From positions 35,377,846 through 35,441,845 of the forward strand of contig OY755243.1 of the NCBI GenBank assembly GCA_963576725.1: a DNA stretch of 64,000 nucleotides, written 5' to 3'. The position numbers and the translations under genes were made by a program. Below the pieces are notes generated by a model that was given only the letters and a program-made list of their open reading frames with translations, was not told the DNA's origin and did not search any database. Of the stretch, positions 10,112 to 20,678 are shown one piece after another. Numbering within the stretch: position 1 is the first letter of the stretch; every line of letters starts with the position of its first letter. The DNA comes from Azorinus chamasolen (lineage: Eukaryota > Mollusca > Bivalvia > Cardiida > Solecurtidae).

Positions 10112-10155
10112 ACAGTGTTTGTATCAGGTAAAGATTTATTAGACTCTTGATCTTG

Positions 10156-10208
10156 TTCTCAATAGTTTCTCAATAGTTTCTCAGTAGTTTCTCAATAGTT
10201 TCTCAGTA
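10156..10208 (+). repeat. 11-bp tandem repeat (TTTCTCAATAG)
   Basis: Four to five copies with CAATAG/CAGTAG variation. Confidence 0.85.
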
Positions 10209-10409
10209 CATGTTGTAGTTTCTAAATAGTTTCTTAATAAACTGCGGTATTTGAATGTATTTGTACTTCAATCACTTTGAAAATCTACGGAGCTTTACCT
10301 ATCAACCAAAGCACGAATGCTCGTGCAGCAGATTCTCCATAACGCAACTGTTTAATGCATAAACCACGAGCGTCTTTATAAAGCACATGGCTCTTTAATT
10401 CAGAAAAAG

Positions 10410-10640
10410 TCATGTATAACGATAAACGCATTTGCAAACAAAGCAGACCCAGATCAGATGACACCTGTAGGAGCCGGCTGATCATGGTGCCTTCTGTTTG
10501 TGTACGTAATTATAAATCCGTTGCTATTGCTTCTGTCACTGTCAAAACGTCCTGTGTCATAACACCGTTATTAAACTTCAGCTAATTAATATTTATGATG
10601 TAATTATTTCTTACATGAATATGCATTAGATAAAGGGACA
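10410..10640 (-). mobile_element. A2 MITE, ends eroded
   Basis: Hairpin 10434-10500 is diverged but clear. The A2 flank continues right (CAGCTAATTAATATTTATGA) to ATAAAGGGA. Confidence 0.75.
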
Positions 10641-10720
10641 AGCGACATTTGAAGCTCGTCCTATATCAAATACCCACCAGTCATGTCGTAGAGACCAATA
10701 TGTCGTCGATTGTTTTAAAT

Positions 10721-10903
10721 TACAGTAAAATCTAGATTATCGATCTTTAAGACAGGTAGCAGATTAATGCAGGGTGAAGGTCACGCAGAAAGTTCCTCTA
10801 TGACCTCTCTGCATGACTTTCTCTCTGCTTTAAGCAGCAACCTGGCTACAAAGACATAATTCTTCATTATTAAAATTTCGTAGCATCGAGTTTTTACTGT
10901 AAT
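10721..10903. mobile_element. B1 MITE
   Basis: TACAGTAAAATCTAGATTAT and the right end GAGTTTTTACTGTA flank a diverged hairpin (10760-10835) with centre AGTTCCTCTATGACCTC. Confidence 0.8.
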
Positions 10904-10937
10904 CCTTTACGTGTTAATCACGCATTTTGACACAATG

Positions 10938-11003
10938 GCAAACAGTGTAGACCCAGATCAGAAGCATCTGTAGGATTGCCTGATCCAAGTCTGCTGTGTT
11001 TGT
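10938..11003. mobile_element. A-like hairpin (A3 type arms)
   Basis: GCAAACAGTGTAGACCCAGA on the left and GTCTGCTGTGTTTG on the right form a foldback. No TTAA ends are clear. Confidence 0.6.
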
Positions 11004-11230
11004 TTAAATATTACATGTCTGGTTCTCTGTTATTTACCATGGCAGATATTTGAATATCAATGTTTGAATATTCATCAAATAAATGAATATATACATAAGT
11101 ACATTGTATTCTATAGTGGACAAACACTTGCTTCTAACCCCGCCCGCCACAACCCTTGTTTATACAATACGTCTTTAGTACTTCAAAATGAAGACCCAAC
11201 TTCTTTTCTGAAACTGTCATTTTGTGTTAC

Positions 11231-11486
11231 TTAACCCTTTCCCTCATATAAACGTGTGCTCACGCATTAGCAAACAGAGAAGACCCTGATCAGACTGCTC
11301 CTATAGGAGCCACCTGATCATGGTCTGTTCTGTTTGCTAATGTATTTTGATATGTCTATTTCTTTACTTTCTGTCTGTTTCTTTACTTTCTAAAAGCTAC
11401 AATGCTCCACTTTCCATATTTCATAGTCCATGAATATTCAGTAGGTACTGAAATTTGGAACAAACATAGAACAGGGAAAGGGTAAA
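11231..11486 (-). mobile_element. A1 TTAA MITE
   Basis: TTAACCCTTTCCCTC to GGGAAAGGGTAAA, hairpin 11270-11337 with centre GCTCCTATAGGAGC. The A1 flank contains a duplicated TCTGTTTCTTTACTTTCT segment around 11360-11390. Confidence 0.9.
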
Positions 11487-12483
11487 ATCTGTAAATACAA
11501 TAAGCTGTCTGAATTATTATATAGCGTTGCGCTGAATCTTTCTAAAGGTCAGAATTTACATGTGGAAGGACGAAGGCCCATATATCACGCCCATGATTAA
11601 TCGGAACCCAATGTCGCACGCAGAAATATCTCTTTTCTGAAATCTACTAAAATGGTCACTTTTAATAAGACGCTGGATTTGAAGATAACCTTTAATGGTT
11701 TGTTGATGCCCTTTGATATAGTTTGACTCTTAATGAGACGCCATATAACTTGGTTTCTTATCAGGATCCATGTATTTGCATCCAGATTGTGATGAATCTT
11801 GGTGTGTAGATATATACATATAGAGAAAATGATACTATTTATTTTTTAAGGTATTTAAAGTTAAACGGGCACTAGTTCACGTAGCGAGCTAGAGGTTTAG
11901 GGCTATGAGAGCTGAAGACACAAGCCCTCGGTTTTTCCAGTACAATGAGTACACCCGTAGATTAAAAAGTGCATTAGGGCTCAAGCATCAAAGGTAATTG
12001 CCCATATTATTGGGCTTCAATGGGTACGGGCGACGGGTGACCTCGGGTCGGGTGTTAAGTTTATTGATATTAAAGTTCGAAAGTTAACGCCGGAGAATCG
12101 ACTCCGTTAGCTTTTCTCCCATTTATCTAAACTAAACCCAGAACTTATGTGAAATTTAGTGCAACTACACAAACCCTCAAACGATCTGAAATCAAATAGT
12201 ACAAGCGGATAATGGAAAACTTTATCATCTTCACAAGAAATACTGGAGTTTAATTGTTTCATTTTGGGCGTAATTAGAATACAATTATAATACTGTACCC
12301 GCAACCACCCTGTTCTAAATGAGTTTTTAGGGGGAAAGGGGGGGGGGGGGTGACCCAGACTATATGACCCAAATATCTAAAGTCATTTTAAACTAAATTC
12401 TTACGAAACAATCTACATGTATATCAGTAGAACTGTCCTAAACGTCATTTCATTTACTGAATACACGGGTCTTTAAACATGCA
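11487..12483. other. Anonymous sequence with G13 run
   Basis: No MITE hairpin or exon recognised. A G13 homopolymer lies at 12338-12350. The minus-strand frame at 12107-12304 (65 codons) has no known motif. Confidence 0.45.
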
Positions 12484-12557
12484 GCTTAATACAGGACAAA
12501 AGTAATACAGAAAGCTCCTATAGGAACTTGCTGCATTGCTTTTAACGTGCATTAAGC
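12484..12557. mobile_element. B1 hairpin (host of the C insertion)
   Basis: GCTTAATACAGGACAAAAG and complement with centre AGCTCCTATAGGAAC. Its right B1 flank (CTCTTTTTGATGGCCAC) continues to 12605, is split by the C element, and resumes at 12834 (GACAGATTTTAGTGTA). Confidence 0.85.
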
Positions 12558-12605
12558 TACCACATGCCTCACAGATCCGTAATAAGACCTCTTTTTGATG
12601 GCCAC

Positions 12606-12833
12606 TTAACACATTCTCTCCTAGGCCATTTTCAGATCCAACCTATTTGAATTAATCTACCGAAAATGAGAATTATTAACAGAAAAGGATTTTTTAGAAT
12701 TTTATAATTTGAAACCATTGGAATAAATAGAGCATTTGCTCCTATAGGAGCAAATGCTCTATTTATCACAATGGTTTCACAATGTGAATTTTATAGAGGC
12801 GCAAAAATGCGTCACTAGGGGGTAATGTGTTAA
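12606..12833 (+). mobile_element. C-family TTAA MITE inserted in a B1 MITE
   Basis: A complete 228-bp copy with TTAA at both ends (12606-12609, 12830-12833). The hairpin at 12711-12779 is nearly perfect with centre TGCTCCTATAGGAGCA. Removing it together with one TTAA restores the B1 right flank seen uninterrupted at 41787-41808. Confidence 0.92.
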
Positions 12834-12882
12834 GACAGATTTTAGTGTACAACGACCACTCGCAACGTGCTTCTACTGGGTT

Positions 12883-13211
12883 TCAGACAGGTGGCAGTTT
12901 AACCCTTTCCCTGTTCTATGTTTATTCCAAATTTCAATAACTACTGAATATTCATGGCCAGAATAGTTATAACGAAATATGGAAAGTGAAAATATTGTAG
13001 CCAATTTAGAAAGTAAAGAAACAGATCTATCAAATTCGATAAGCAAACAGAGCAGACCCTGATCAGACGGCTCCTATAGGAGCCGTCTGATCTGGATCTA
13101 CTCTGTTTGCAGGCTGCGTAAAAATGCGTTAATATGAAAGAAGGTGCTAATGAAAGTTATGCTGAATTCTCCCCACGGAGCTGTCTTTATCACAGTCGTA
13201 TTGCATTAAGC
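12883..13211. mobile_element. B1 hairpin split by an A1 insertion
   Basis: The left remnant ACAGGTGGCAG (12886-12897) and the right part ATGAAAGTTATGCTGA...GCATTAAGC (13150-13211) are two halves of one B hairpin. The A1 element sits in the TTAA of the GCTTAATGCAGG arm. Confidence 0.85.
12899..13149 (+). mobile_element. A1 TTAA MITE nested in B1
   Basis: TTAACCCTTTCCCTGTTC and the A1 flank lead to hairpin 13043-13110 (centre GGCTCCTATAGGAGCC) and the short right flank. The right TTAA has become CTAA. Confidence 0.9.
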
Positions 13212-13436
13212 AACGCCCTGCTTATTACAGACATTCCTATTAATGCATTGCACGATACATGCACAGTGCTTGATGCATGCACGGTGCTTCTTAGAAGTTC
13301 TACTAGAACTAAAGCCCTTCAGTGACACTAAAATTCTCATTTAAACGTTCAAAGTCCTTTTCATATAGTTTACCATAAGATACCAACATGTCGACTACTA
13401 CAATTCTCACAGTCAGTTTTATTTTTGTTCTTCATC

Positions 13437-13676
13437 GACCCTTTACCTCACTGTGAGTCTTCTGGCAACTTTGTAAACAGAGTAGACCTCGATCAGACGG
13501 CTTCTGTAGGACACCTCTAATTAGAATCTCCTCTGTTTACTTATGCAATATTATAAATCTGTTTCTAAACTTTCTACTGTGTCCATCGTTTTTAACACTC
13601 ATTTGCTCATGATGCCACCATTCAGAATCCTGACAATCAATATTCAAATGTAATTATTTCATGGAGTAAATGATTA
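13437..13676 (-). mobile_element. A2 MITE, diverged
   Basis: GACCCTTTACCTC, hairpin 13472-13540 with diverged centre, then the A2 flank with CAATATTCAAATGTAATTAT. Confidence 0.75.
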
Positions 13677-13691
13677 AGGACTACAATCAGT

Positions 13692-13750
13692 GAGTCAAAC
13701 AGTTTGGATCCACATGCGACAGCGAGTTTCTCGGTAATGCATGTAGATAT
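13692..13750. mobile_element. D hairpin, right arm lost
   Basis: GTCAAACAGTTTGGATCCAC and a CGAGTTTCTCGG centre are present; the right arm has no clear partner. Confidence 0.5.
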
Positions 13751-13839
13751 TCGTTGTACCTCTTTCGCTGACAGTGTCGCACACGTGACTGCCTCTACGA
13801 ACATACAGCATTTCACAGCGAATGAGTTTTCCTCTATAA

Positions 13840-14070
13840 TTATATGAACGCCTTTTCACGCCTTTGAAAACAGAGTAGACTCAGGTCAGACGGCTCATGT
13901 AGGAGCTGTCTGATCAGGGTCTGCTCTGTTTGCTTATGAAAATATATAAAAGATCTGACCCTATAGTTTGTATCAGTACCAAACATCCATGTGCAGATAA
14001 GCCATTACAGAAACTCAGCTAATCAATAATCATGATGGCATCATTTCTAAAATGAATAGTCAACAGAGTT
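13840..14070 (-). mobile_element. A2 MITE
   Basis: ATGAACGCCTTTTCACGCC leads to hairpin 13865-13933 and the A2 flank (AATAATCATGATGGCATCAT). TTAA ends are eroded. Confidence 0.8.
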
Positions 14071-14456
14071 GATAGAATAAATGCACCAATACAATAGAAT
14101 ACGTAAGAATTTGAGAAAAGAACTTTTGACACAAGTAAAGTACAGTGAACTAAGAAGAACCTGTCAGTCACTCCTCGTTTAAAATTAATGGATAACTTTT
14201 TGGCATTTTTATCTGATATTACCGAATTTGGGTACGACAAAATTGTAAAAAAAATAATGTTCACAATATTTAGGTTTTTCTTATCAGATATCAGTTTCGT
14301 CTATTTTCATCTACCCCGTATATCGTGTGTTAGTAAGTAATTAGTAAACTCGCTATCGAAGTAAATCTATGAATCGGAAGAGAATTCGTTCGCACTAGTG
14401 GATAGGGACGAATAGGCTTAACCTTGCATGCCTTGGGCGAATTTATGATTAATTTT
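14071..14456. other. Anonymous AT-rich sequence
   Basis: Nothing recognised. The minus frame 14019-14264 overlaps the A2 copy and is not considered coding. Confidence 0.45.
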
Positions 14457-14522
14457 ACAAACAGTTTGGATCCTGATGAGACGCCGAGTTACCCGGCGTC
14501 TCATCAGGATCCAATCTGTTTG
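14457..14522. mobile_element. D hairpin, nearly perfect reference copy
   Basis: Arms CAAACAGTTTGGATCCTGAT and ATCAGGATCCAATCTGTTTG surround GAGACGCCGAGTTACCCGGC. Only about two mismatches separate the arms over 66 bp, making this the best D copy. Confidence 0.9.
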
Positions 14523-15378
14523 AGATACAATTTGTTCTTTTATAGAAAAAAGACAAAATAACTGAAGCAGTTAGGTACCATGTAGATAACGTGTTGAGAG
14601 GGCAAAAGTGAGTCATCAGGCTAAAGATTAAGAGATGACTTTATGGATAAATCTGACACCAAAGATTGCGAGATAATTAACAATAATGGTCGTAATAATC
14701 ACCGGGTGCACGTGAGATATGCCCTTTCAACGTCTGCAAAGTGTCTTCTGCTTAAAGCATTGTCGTCTGCTAGAATATATTCATTTACTGTAAGATTATT
14801 TCAGTACATAGAAAATACAAAGCTATGCTTTTTGTAAAGGTGTGGTATAATTAAGAAGGACTGGGTAGAAGCATGTTGGTATTATAGGTTAGTTACGAAA
14901 CGATGTGCTCCATTTGCGTGTAATCATTGTTAAGTGATTTGAATATTGGCAACTGTCAAGAGACCGCAATGTGCTCGTCATAAAATGTCAGAAATTGACA
15001 TGTTGCTAATAACAGAAACAGTGGTCCAGCTATCTGTCAATCATCCGTGGATTGGGTACACGGGGGCATGTGACGTCACCGTGGTACTGCAATTAATAGC
15101 AAAGGCTATTTAATTAGGATATCAAGAATCCTTAAAACGTGACCTGAAATTAATTTACATTCCGCGTTGATTAGCTGAAACTGTCGAATTAATTTCACAA
15201 GTGTCTCTGGCATTTATAGAATTTTCTTTGTCTAAACTTAATCGTGTTGAGCAACTCTTCATTTGTCCAACTATTCGTTCCTTTAATTATGTTTGTCCTG
15301 GAACTAATCGTTCCTTTATTTATGTCTAACAGTCTTAAACAAAACGTTTATTCAATGTCTTTACAAAATACAATATGG
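14523..15378. other. Anonymous sequence
   Basis: No MITE hairpin, exon or RNA gene recognised in about 850 bp. TGACGTCA occurs once at about 15071-15078. Confidence 0.45.
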
Positions 15379-15450
15379 TGACAAACAATTCAGACCCTTA
15401 TGAGACCGCGAATTACACACTGCCTCACCTGGACCAAAACTCACCCCAAA
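15379..15450. mobile_element. Diverged D hairpin
   Basis: GACAAACAATTCAGACCCTT on the left and CACCTGGACCAAAACTCACC on the right resemble D arms with many changes. Confidence 0.5.
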
Positions 15451-15763
15451 AACAGTTATGAATTCTTCAGTGCATAATAAAGGTTTAGAGAAGAATGATG
15501 ACGCATGCTTATAAGCCATCTTCTAACTTGTCCAAATAAAAGTATGTATAATAAATCAATCTATTTTGTAATCGGGTGCTTACGCAAATTTGACATTTGG
15601 ACAATAATTTGTGAAGATACACTCTTATCTAAGTCTGCACTTTTAAAACACTAGAGATGCATTGGTATATTATATAACATGTACAGGGCAAATTGGGAAG
15701 AGAAAGGAAGGAAGAATTTGCCTCTGTGAAGAAATCCGATAAGTGAAGCAACTGAGGAGTAAG

Positions 15764-15877
15764 CAATTAAGGAGAGACAGACAGACAGACAGACAAAGCA
15801 GAGAAACAGAGACAGACAGGCAGAGAGGGGGTACGATAGAGAGGTTGCTAATTGAAGAACAGAGGAGTAAACAAGTA

Positions 15878-15914
<37 letters not shown>

Positions 15915-15972
15915 AGAGACAAGTAAGAGAGAGAGAGGGAGAGAGAGAGAGGGGGTAATATAGAATGGTTGA

Positions 15973-16017
<45 letters not shown>

Positions 16018-16093
16018 TAATATAGAGTGGTTGATACGAGAGAGAGAGAGGGAGAGAAAGAGAGAGAGAGGATAATATAGAGAGGTTGATACG

Positions 16094-16188
<95 letters not shown>

Positions 16189-16520
16189 GAGAGATAATAT
16201 AGAGAGGTTGAACTGATAAAGAAGCAGATAAACTGATACATAAAACAAGTAGGCAAGTAGAATGAAAGAGACAGACTGACCGATAGACTTAACGACCGAC
16301 GGACCGACCGCGTCCGACCGACCATCATAGATATAGACAGACAGATAGACAACCAGAGAAATATACAATCGGACATACAGACAAACAGAGATGTATGGAA
16401 GACAGACAAACATTAAGACAGATAAACAGACATACAGGAAGACAGGTAGACAGAGGTGTCAGACAGACATGCAGAAAACACAGAGGTAAACAGACACGCA
16501 GACAGACACACACACACAAC
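15764..16520 (+). repeat. Compound microsatellite (GACA, GA, GATA)
   Basis: GACA repeats at both ends, (GA)n blocks about 15878-16076, and an uninterrupted (GATA)n block of about 95 bp at 16094-16188. The phrase AATATAGAGNGGTTGATACG recurs between GA blocks at about 30-80 bp spacing, so the array also has a longer period. Open frames of about 250 codons on the minus strand are S/L/Y-I simple peptides, not genes. Confidence 0.95.
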
Positions 16521-17220
16521 AGATAACAGAATCCTGATAGAAAACCAGGATCTGTCTTACTAAAGTCGTATAACTGAAATTATCGTACCATATGACGATT
16601 GCAACTTCTAGTTGCGATCATTTTATGTCAGATCGTACGATGATTTCTGTCGCACGACATTAACCGTACTTGCTGCTCACTAGAACGTGCTCTTAGTTTG
16701 GCTACCCGAATAGTAGAGTGTCTTTAATATTAGGACTTATGATATGTTTTGTCCTGTGGTCGTTAGTAAAACGGGCACCAGAATAGGAAACCACCTACTG
16801 ACTTAAAGTATTAAACCATACGACCGAGGGTTTTGCTTGAAAGATTAATATGTGTTTTACAGATATTGTGTCTAACCACAAGTATGAGTATTTTTATCAG
16901 TGGGAACATTAACTAGGCAAGGTGGTCTTCAGTATCTAGGGGAAAGTAAATATGTACCAAGAGTACTGGGTGGTCGCAGCACGGCAAACAACATGGCTAA
17001 AGCGTTTTTATCACATTTTGATCACTGAAAATAAATCATTGCTTCAAATAAAATAAACGACAGAGAATATATATATTTTCTTTACATTTTACCGTTTGAA
17101 AGCAAGAAAGAAATAAACAGTATCTGTGTCTAAATGGGGTCGTATGGTGCTGGTAAATATATAGGCGTGTCACGCTGTACTAGTATATTTGGCACACGAT
17201 GTGATCTGGGCATGGAACGC
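16521..17220. other. Anonymous sequence
   Basis: No element, exon or RNA gene recognised between the microsatellite and the minisatellite. Confidence 0.45.
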
Positions 17221-18390
17221 GTTGGTATCTCGGTATATATGCATTGTGGTATCTAGGTATACGTGCATGGTGGTGTCTATGTATACATGCATGGTGGTAT
17301 CTAGGTATACATGCATGGTGGTATCCAGGTATACGTACATGGTGGTATCTAGGTATACGTGCATGGTGGTGTCTAGTATACGTGCATGGTGGTATCTAGG
17401 TATACGTGAATAGTGGTATCTAGGTATACGTGCATGGTGGTATCTAGGTATACGTGCATGATGGTGTCTAGGTATACATGCATGGTGGTATCTAGGTATA
17501 CATGCATGGTGGTATCTAGGTATACATTCATGGTGGTATCTAGGTATACGTCCATGGTGGTATCTAGGTATACGTGCATGGTGGTATCTAGGTATACATG
17601 CAAGGTGGTATCTAGGTATACGTGCATGGTGGTATCTAGGTATACGTCCATGGTGGTATATATGTATACGTGCATGGTGGTATCTAGGTATACGTCCATG
17701 GTGGTATCTAGGTATACGTGCATGTTGGTGTCTAGGTATACGTGCATGGTGGTATCTAGGTATACATGCATGGTGGTGTCTAGGTATACGTTCATTTTGG
17801 TATCTAGGTATACGTTCATGGTGGTATCTAGGTATACGTTCATGGTGGTATCTAGGTATACGTGCATGGTGGTATCTAGATATACGTACATGGTGGTATC
17901 TAGGTATACGTCCATGGTGGTATCTATGCATACCTGCATTGTGGTGTCTAGGTATACGTGCATGGTGGTATCTAGGTATACGTGCATGGTGGTGTCTAGG
18001 TATACGTGCATGGTGGTGTCTAGGTATACATGCATGGTGGTATCTAGGTATACGTGCATGGTGGTGTCTAGGTATACATGCATGGTGGTGTCTAGGTATA
18101 CATGCATGGTGGTATCTAGGTATACGTGCATGGTGGTGTCTAGGTATACGTGCATGATGGTGTCTAGGTATACGTGCATGATGGTATCTAGTTATACGGG
18201 CATGGTGGTATCTAGGTATACGTGCATGATGGTATCTAGGTATACATGCATGGTGGTGTCTAGGTATACATGCATGGTGGTGTCTAGGTATACATGCACG
18301 ATGGTGTCTAGGTATACGTTCATGGTTGTATCCAGGTATACGGGCACGGTAATATCTAGGTATACGGGCAGTGTAGTATCTAGGTATGCG
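17221..18390 (+). repeat. 24-bp minisatellite, about 48 copies
   Basis: Unit TATCTAGGTATACGTGCATG followed by GTGG, with frequent G/A changes at CG positions (TATACGTG versus TATACATG) and TATC versus TGTC. Because 24 is divisible by 3, frames stay open on both strands for up to 330 codons (VSRYTCMV on plus, MHVYLDTT on minus). Copies differ as unconstrained DNA does, and no start context or splice signal supports a gene. Confidence 0.95.
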
Positions 18391-18666
18391 ACTAGGTTTG
18401 TGTAAGTGACTCTATATTAGGAATGTTACAAGCGTTTGGAAGTATGGGACACACTAAGTCTTTTTTTGGTATCATATCTTTTTGCCATACGGAGAGTAAC
18501 TACTTTTGTCAATTTTTTCTCTTACGATCAGAATTTACGTTTAAGCCTTTTGAACTGAAATCCAGCCCTGATAACTTGAGAAGTTTCGAACTTCTTGTAA
18601 TACATAAGAAACTGGTTGCAGCGACCACTAAAATAAGTGCAATTCTGGGTTTCAAGACATGTGGTA

Positions 18667-18740
18667 GCTTATCGCAGGACGAAAGTGATGCAGAAAGCTA
18701 CTGTAGGAGCTTTCTGCATTACTTTCGTCTTGCAATAAGC
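18667..18740. mobile_element. B hairpin, nearly perfect
   Basis: GCTTATCGCAGGACGAAAG and complement with centre AAGCTACTGTAGGAGCTTT. B1 flanks lie outside (GGTTGCAGCGACCAC to the left). Confidence 0.85.
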
Positions 18741-19084
18741 AGTCGAACGCACTGTTAAACCCAATTTCATGATATGTTATCTATCTACAGAAACTACTGT
18801 ACATGTATATGGACTATACAAATATTTTCTCCTACTACAGATGTAGCTCCTTCTAGCTAGAATGTCAATCCCTTTTTAAGTCTATGACAACTTTATATCA
18901 CAAGTTTGATGACCGTTTAAGTTTCAAACTACAATATTTTTGGTACCAGTGTATGTCTATTACAAACGAATACCAGCTATAGGTGATCGATACTCATCAA
19001 TTACGGAGGATAATTCTGTCACCACTGCTCAATACTTGCTCGATGCTGTTATCTCTACCTGTTGTCTATATAGCGAGATTGTCT
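18741..19084. other. Anonymous sequence
   Basis: The left part may be B1 right flank (CACTGTTAAACCC); the rest is unrecognised. Confidence 0.35.
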
Positions 19085-19270
19085 GAAACCCCTCTTTGAA
19101 TTAATCTACCGATTTTTAAGGAGCATTAATTATAGAAAAGGAGAATTTTACATTTAGGTAGTTTTTAAACCATTGTGATGAATAGGAGCAAAATTAATGC
19201 TCTATTTATCACAATGGTTTCAATAAATGAGTTTTACAAAGGCACAAAAGGGCGTCAGTAGGAGAGAATG
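19085..19270 (+). mobile_element. C-family MITE, ends eroded
   Basis: TTTGAATTAATCTACCGA and the flank lead to a shortened hairpin at 19164-19221 (CCATTGTGATGAATAGGAGC, with TTATCACAATGGTTTC), then GGCGTCAGTAGGAGAGAATG. Confidence 0.8.
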
Positions 19271-19302
19271 AGAAACTGTCACGGTTTTAGAGACATATTG
19301 TA

Positions 19303-19370
19303 GCTTAATGCAGGATGGAAGTTATGCAGAAAGCTCCAATAGGAATTTCCTATTTTGTTCTGCATTAAGC
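19303..19370. mobile_element. B hairpin
   Basis: GCTTAATGCAGGATGGAAG on the left and TTCTGCATTAAGC on the right, with an asymmetrically diverged centre. It lies directly beside a C element. Confidence 0.8.
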
Positions 19371-19555
19371 TACCACCGGCTTTTAAGAACGTCCCTGTTT
19401 ATTCATTTGTTGCTTTAGAAAGGTACTAGTGTATTTTCAAGCATGTATAATTATACTCATCTCAGAGTACTATGATTTGCCTTTTTCAAATTATGTTCAT
19501 CAAAGTCATACATAACTGTTCCATGTCGACATCAAACAACTTTATCTGACCATTC

Positions 19556-19768
19556 GCTTGATAAATGTACTTTTTATACGTTTGCAATCAGGGTAAACCG
19601 AGATCAGGGTCTGCTCTGTTTGCTTATAAATAAGAATATATATAGGATTCTACAGTTTCTGCTATGGCCAAAATATAATGAGTTAATGTGCCATAATAAA
19701 ACTGAATCTAATTAATATTCATGACGTCATTATTTCTTGCATAAATATTCATGAAGTAAATGCTTAAA
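19556..19768 (-). mobile_element. A2 MITE with shortened hairpin
   Basis: The hairpin (19583-19623) has lost its central palindrome but keeps GCAATCAGGG and GTCTGCTCTGTTTGC. The A2 flank contains an intact TGACGTCA at 19722-19729. Confidence 0.8.
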
Positions 19769-20167
19769 AATCTGACCGATAAGATGTTTGAGAATGAACT
19801 CAACCAGTTCGTTTTATAATGTCAGAGCCTGGATATCGGTTATCCCATGTGTTACTTATCTAATGCATATGCAAAATTGAACCAGTTTTCACCCGAAGAT
19901 ATTTTGAACTTAACCAGTTCAGATATCGGCACAACAACCATACCTATGAATGAACACGCAATTGGCTTATTGACAAGTATCAAATACACAAACAATCGAG
20001 CATGTTTACAAGAACTTTCAGACTATTCCAACGAACCAGAATATCTAATTACCAAAGGTCTAGTCCTTATTCTGCACGCCGGACAAAAAAGTCTGATCAA
20101 AGTCTGATCGTGTGTAGGTTTCTTATTTCCGATTTCTTCAGTTTTTCAGAAACTATTGTCCAGGTGT
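19769..20167. other. Anonymous sequence with an 86-codon frame
   Basis: The frame at 19847-20107 (+) is the only non-repetitive one here. It has no signal peptide, domain or splice pattern that I recognise and is probably chance. The right end is D outer flank (TCAGAAACTATTGTCCAGGT). Confidence 0.35.
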
Positions 20168-20221
20168 CAAACAGTTTGGATCATGAGTTACCAGATGACT
20201 GATCTGGATCCTTACTGTTTG
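20168..20221. mobile_element. D hairpin with central deletion
   Basis: CAAACAGTTTGGATCATGAG pairs with CTGATCTGGATCCTTACTG. About 12 bp of the centre is missing. Confidence 0.7.
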
Positions 20222-20387
20222 TGAACGCCAGTGAGGTCGCGATCAGCGATAAGTGTATAAGGAATAAAAAACTGCGTTGTTTGTTTTTTGTTTATTTTTA
20301 CTAGATCAGATATCGCGCCAAGATAAATAAACTATAGCCACCGAGACGAGCAATTCTTTCACCCACACCATCCTTTCGCCCGCTTAG

Positions 20388-20596
20388 TACAGTAGAACCT
20401 GTCTTTAGCGACCATTAATTTAATGAACAAAGGAGTGTTAAAGAGCAGGTGGCTGCTTAATGCAGGGCAAACGTAATGCAGAAAGCTCATATAGGAGCTT
20501 TCTGCATTACTTTTGACCTGTATTAATTTACCACCTTCCTGATAGGCCAATAATTATACCCCTTTTTTATGGTCGCTTAAAACAGGTTCTAATGTA
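20388..20596. mobile_element. B1 MITE
   Basis: TACAGTAGAACCTGTCTTTA and the right flank TTTATGGTCGCTTAAAACAG ending AATGTAA enclose a hairpin at 20454-20527 with centre GCTCATATAGGAGC. The right flank keeps an uninterrupted CTTAAAACAG, an empty-site paralogue for the C insertion at 12606. Confidence 0.88.
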
Positions 20597-20678
20597 ATTG
20601 ATGTTTTGTGGAAACATATTGCCTGCTACAATTCTAAAAGTAACATTTTGTTCCATTTATATTCAACAATGAACCCAG

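Noticed and set aside
15651..16413. Open frames of about 250 codons on the minus strand
   Set aside because: They run through GA/GATA/GACA microsatellites and encode only S, L, Y, I and similar simple strings.
17170..18405. Open frames of 253-330 codons on both strands
   Set aside because: They are products of a 24-bp tandem repeat with no stop in any unit; variation looks neutral.
19847..20107. 86-codon plus frame as a gene
   Set aside because: No recognised motif, and near the length expected by chance over 64 kb.
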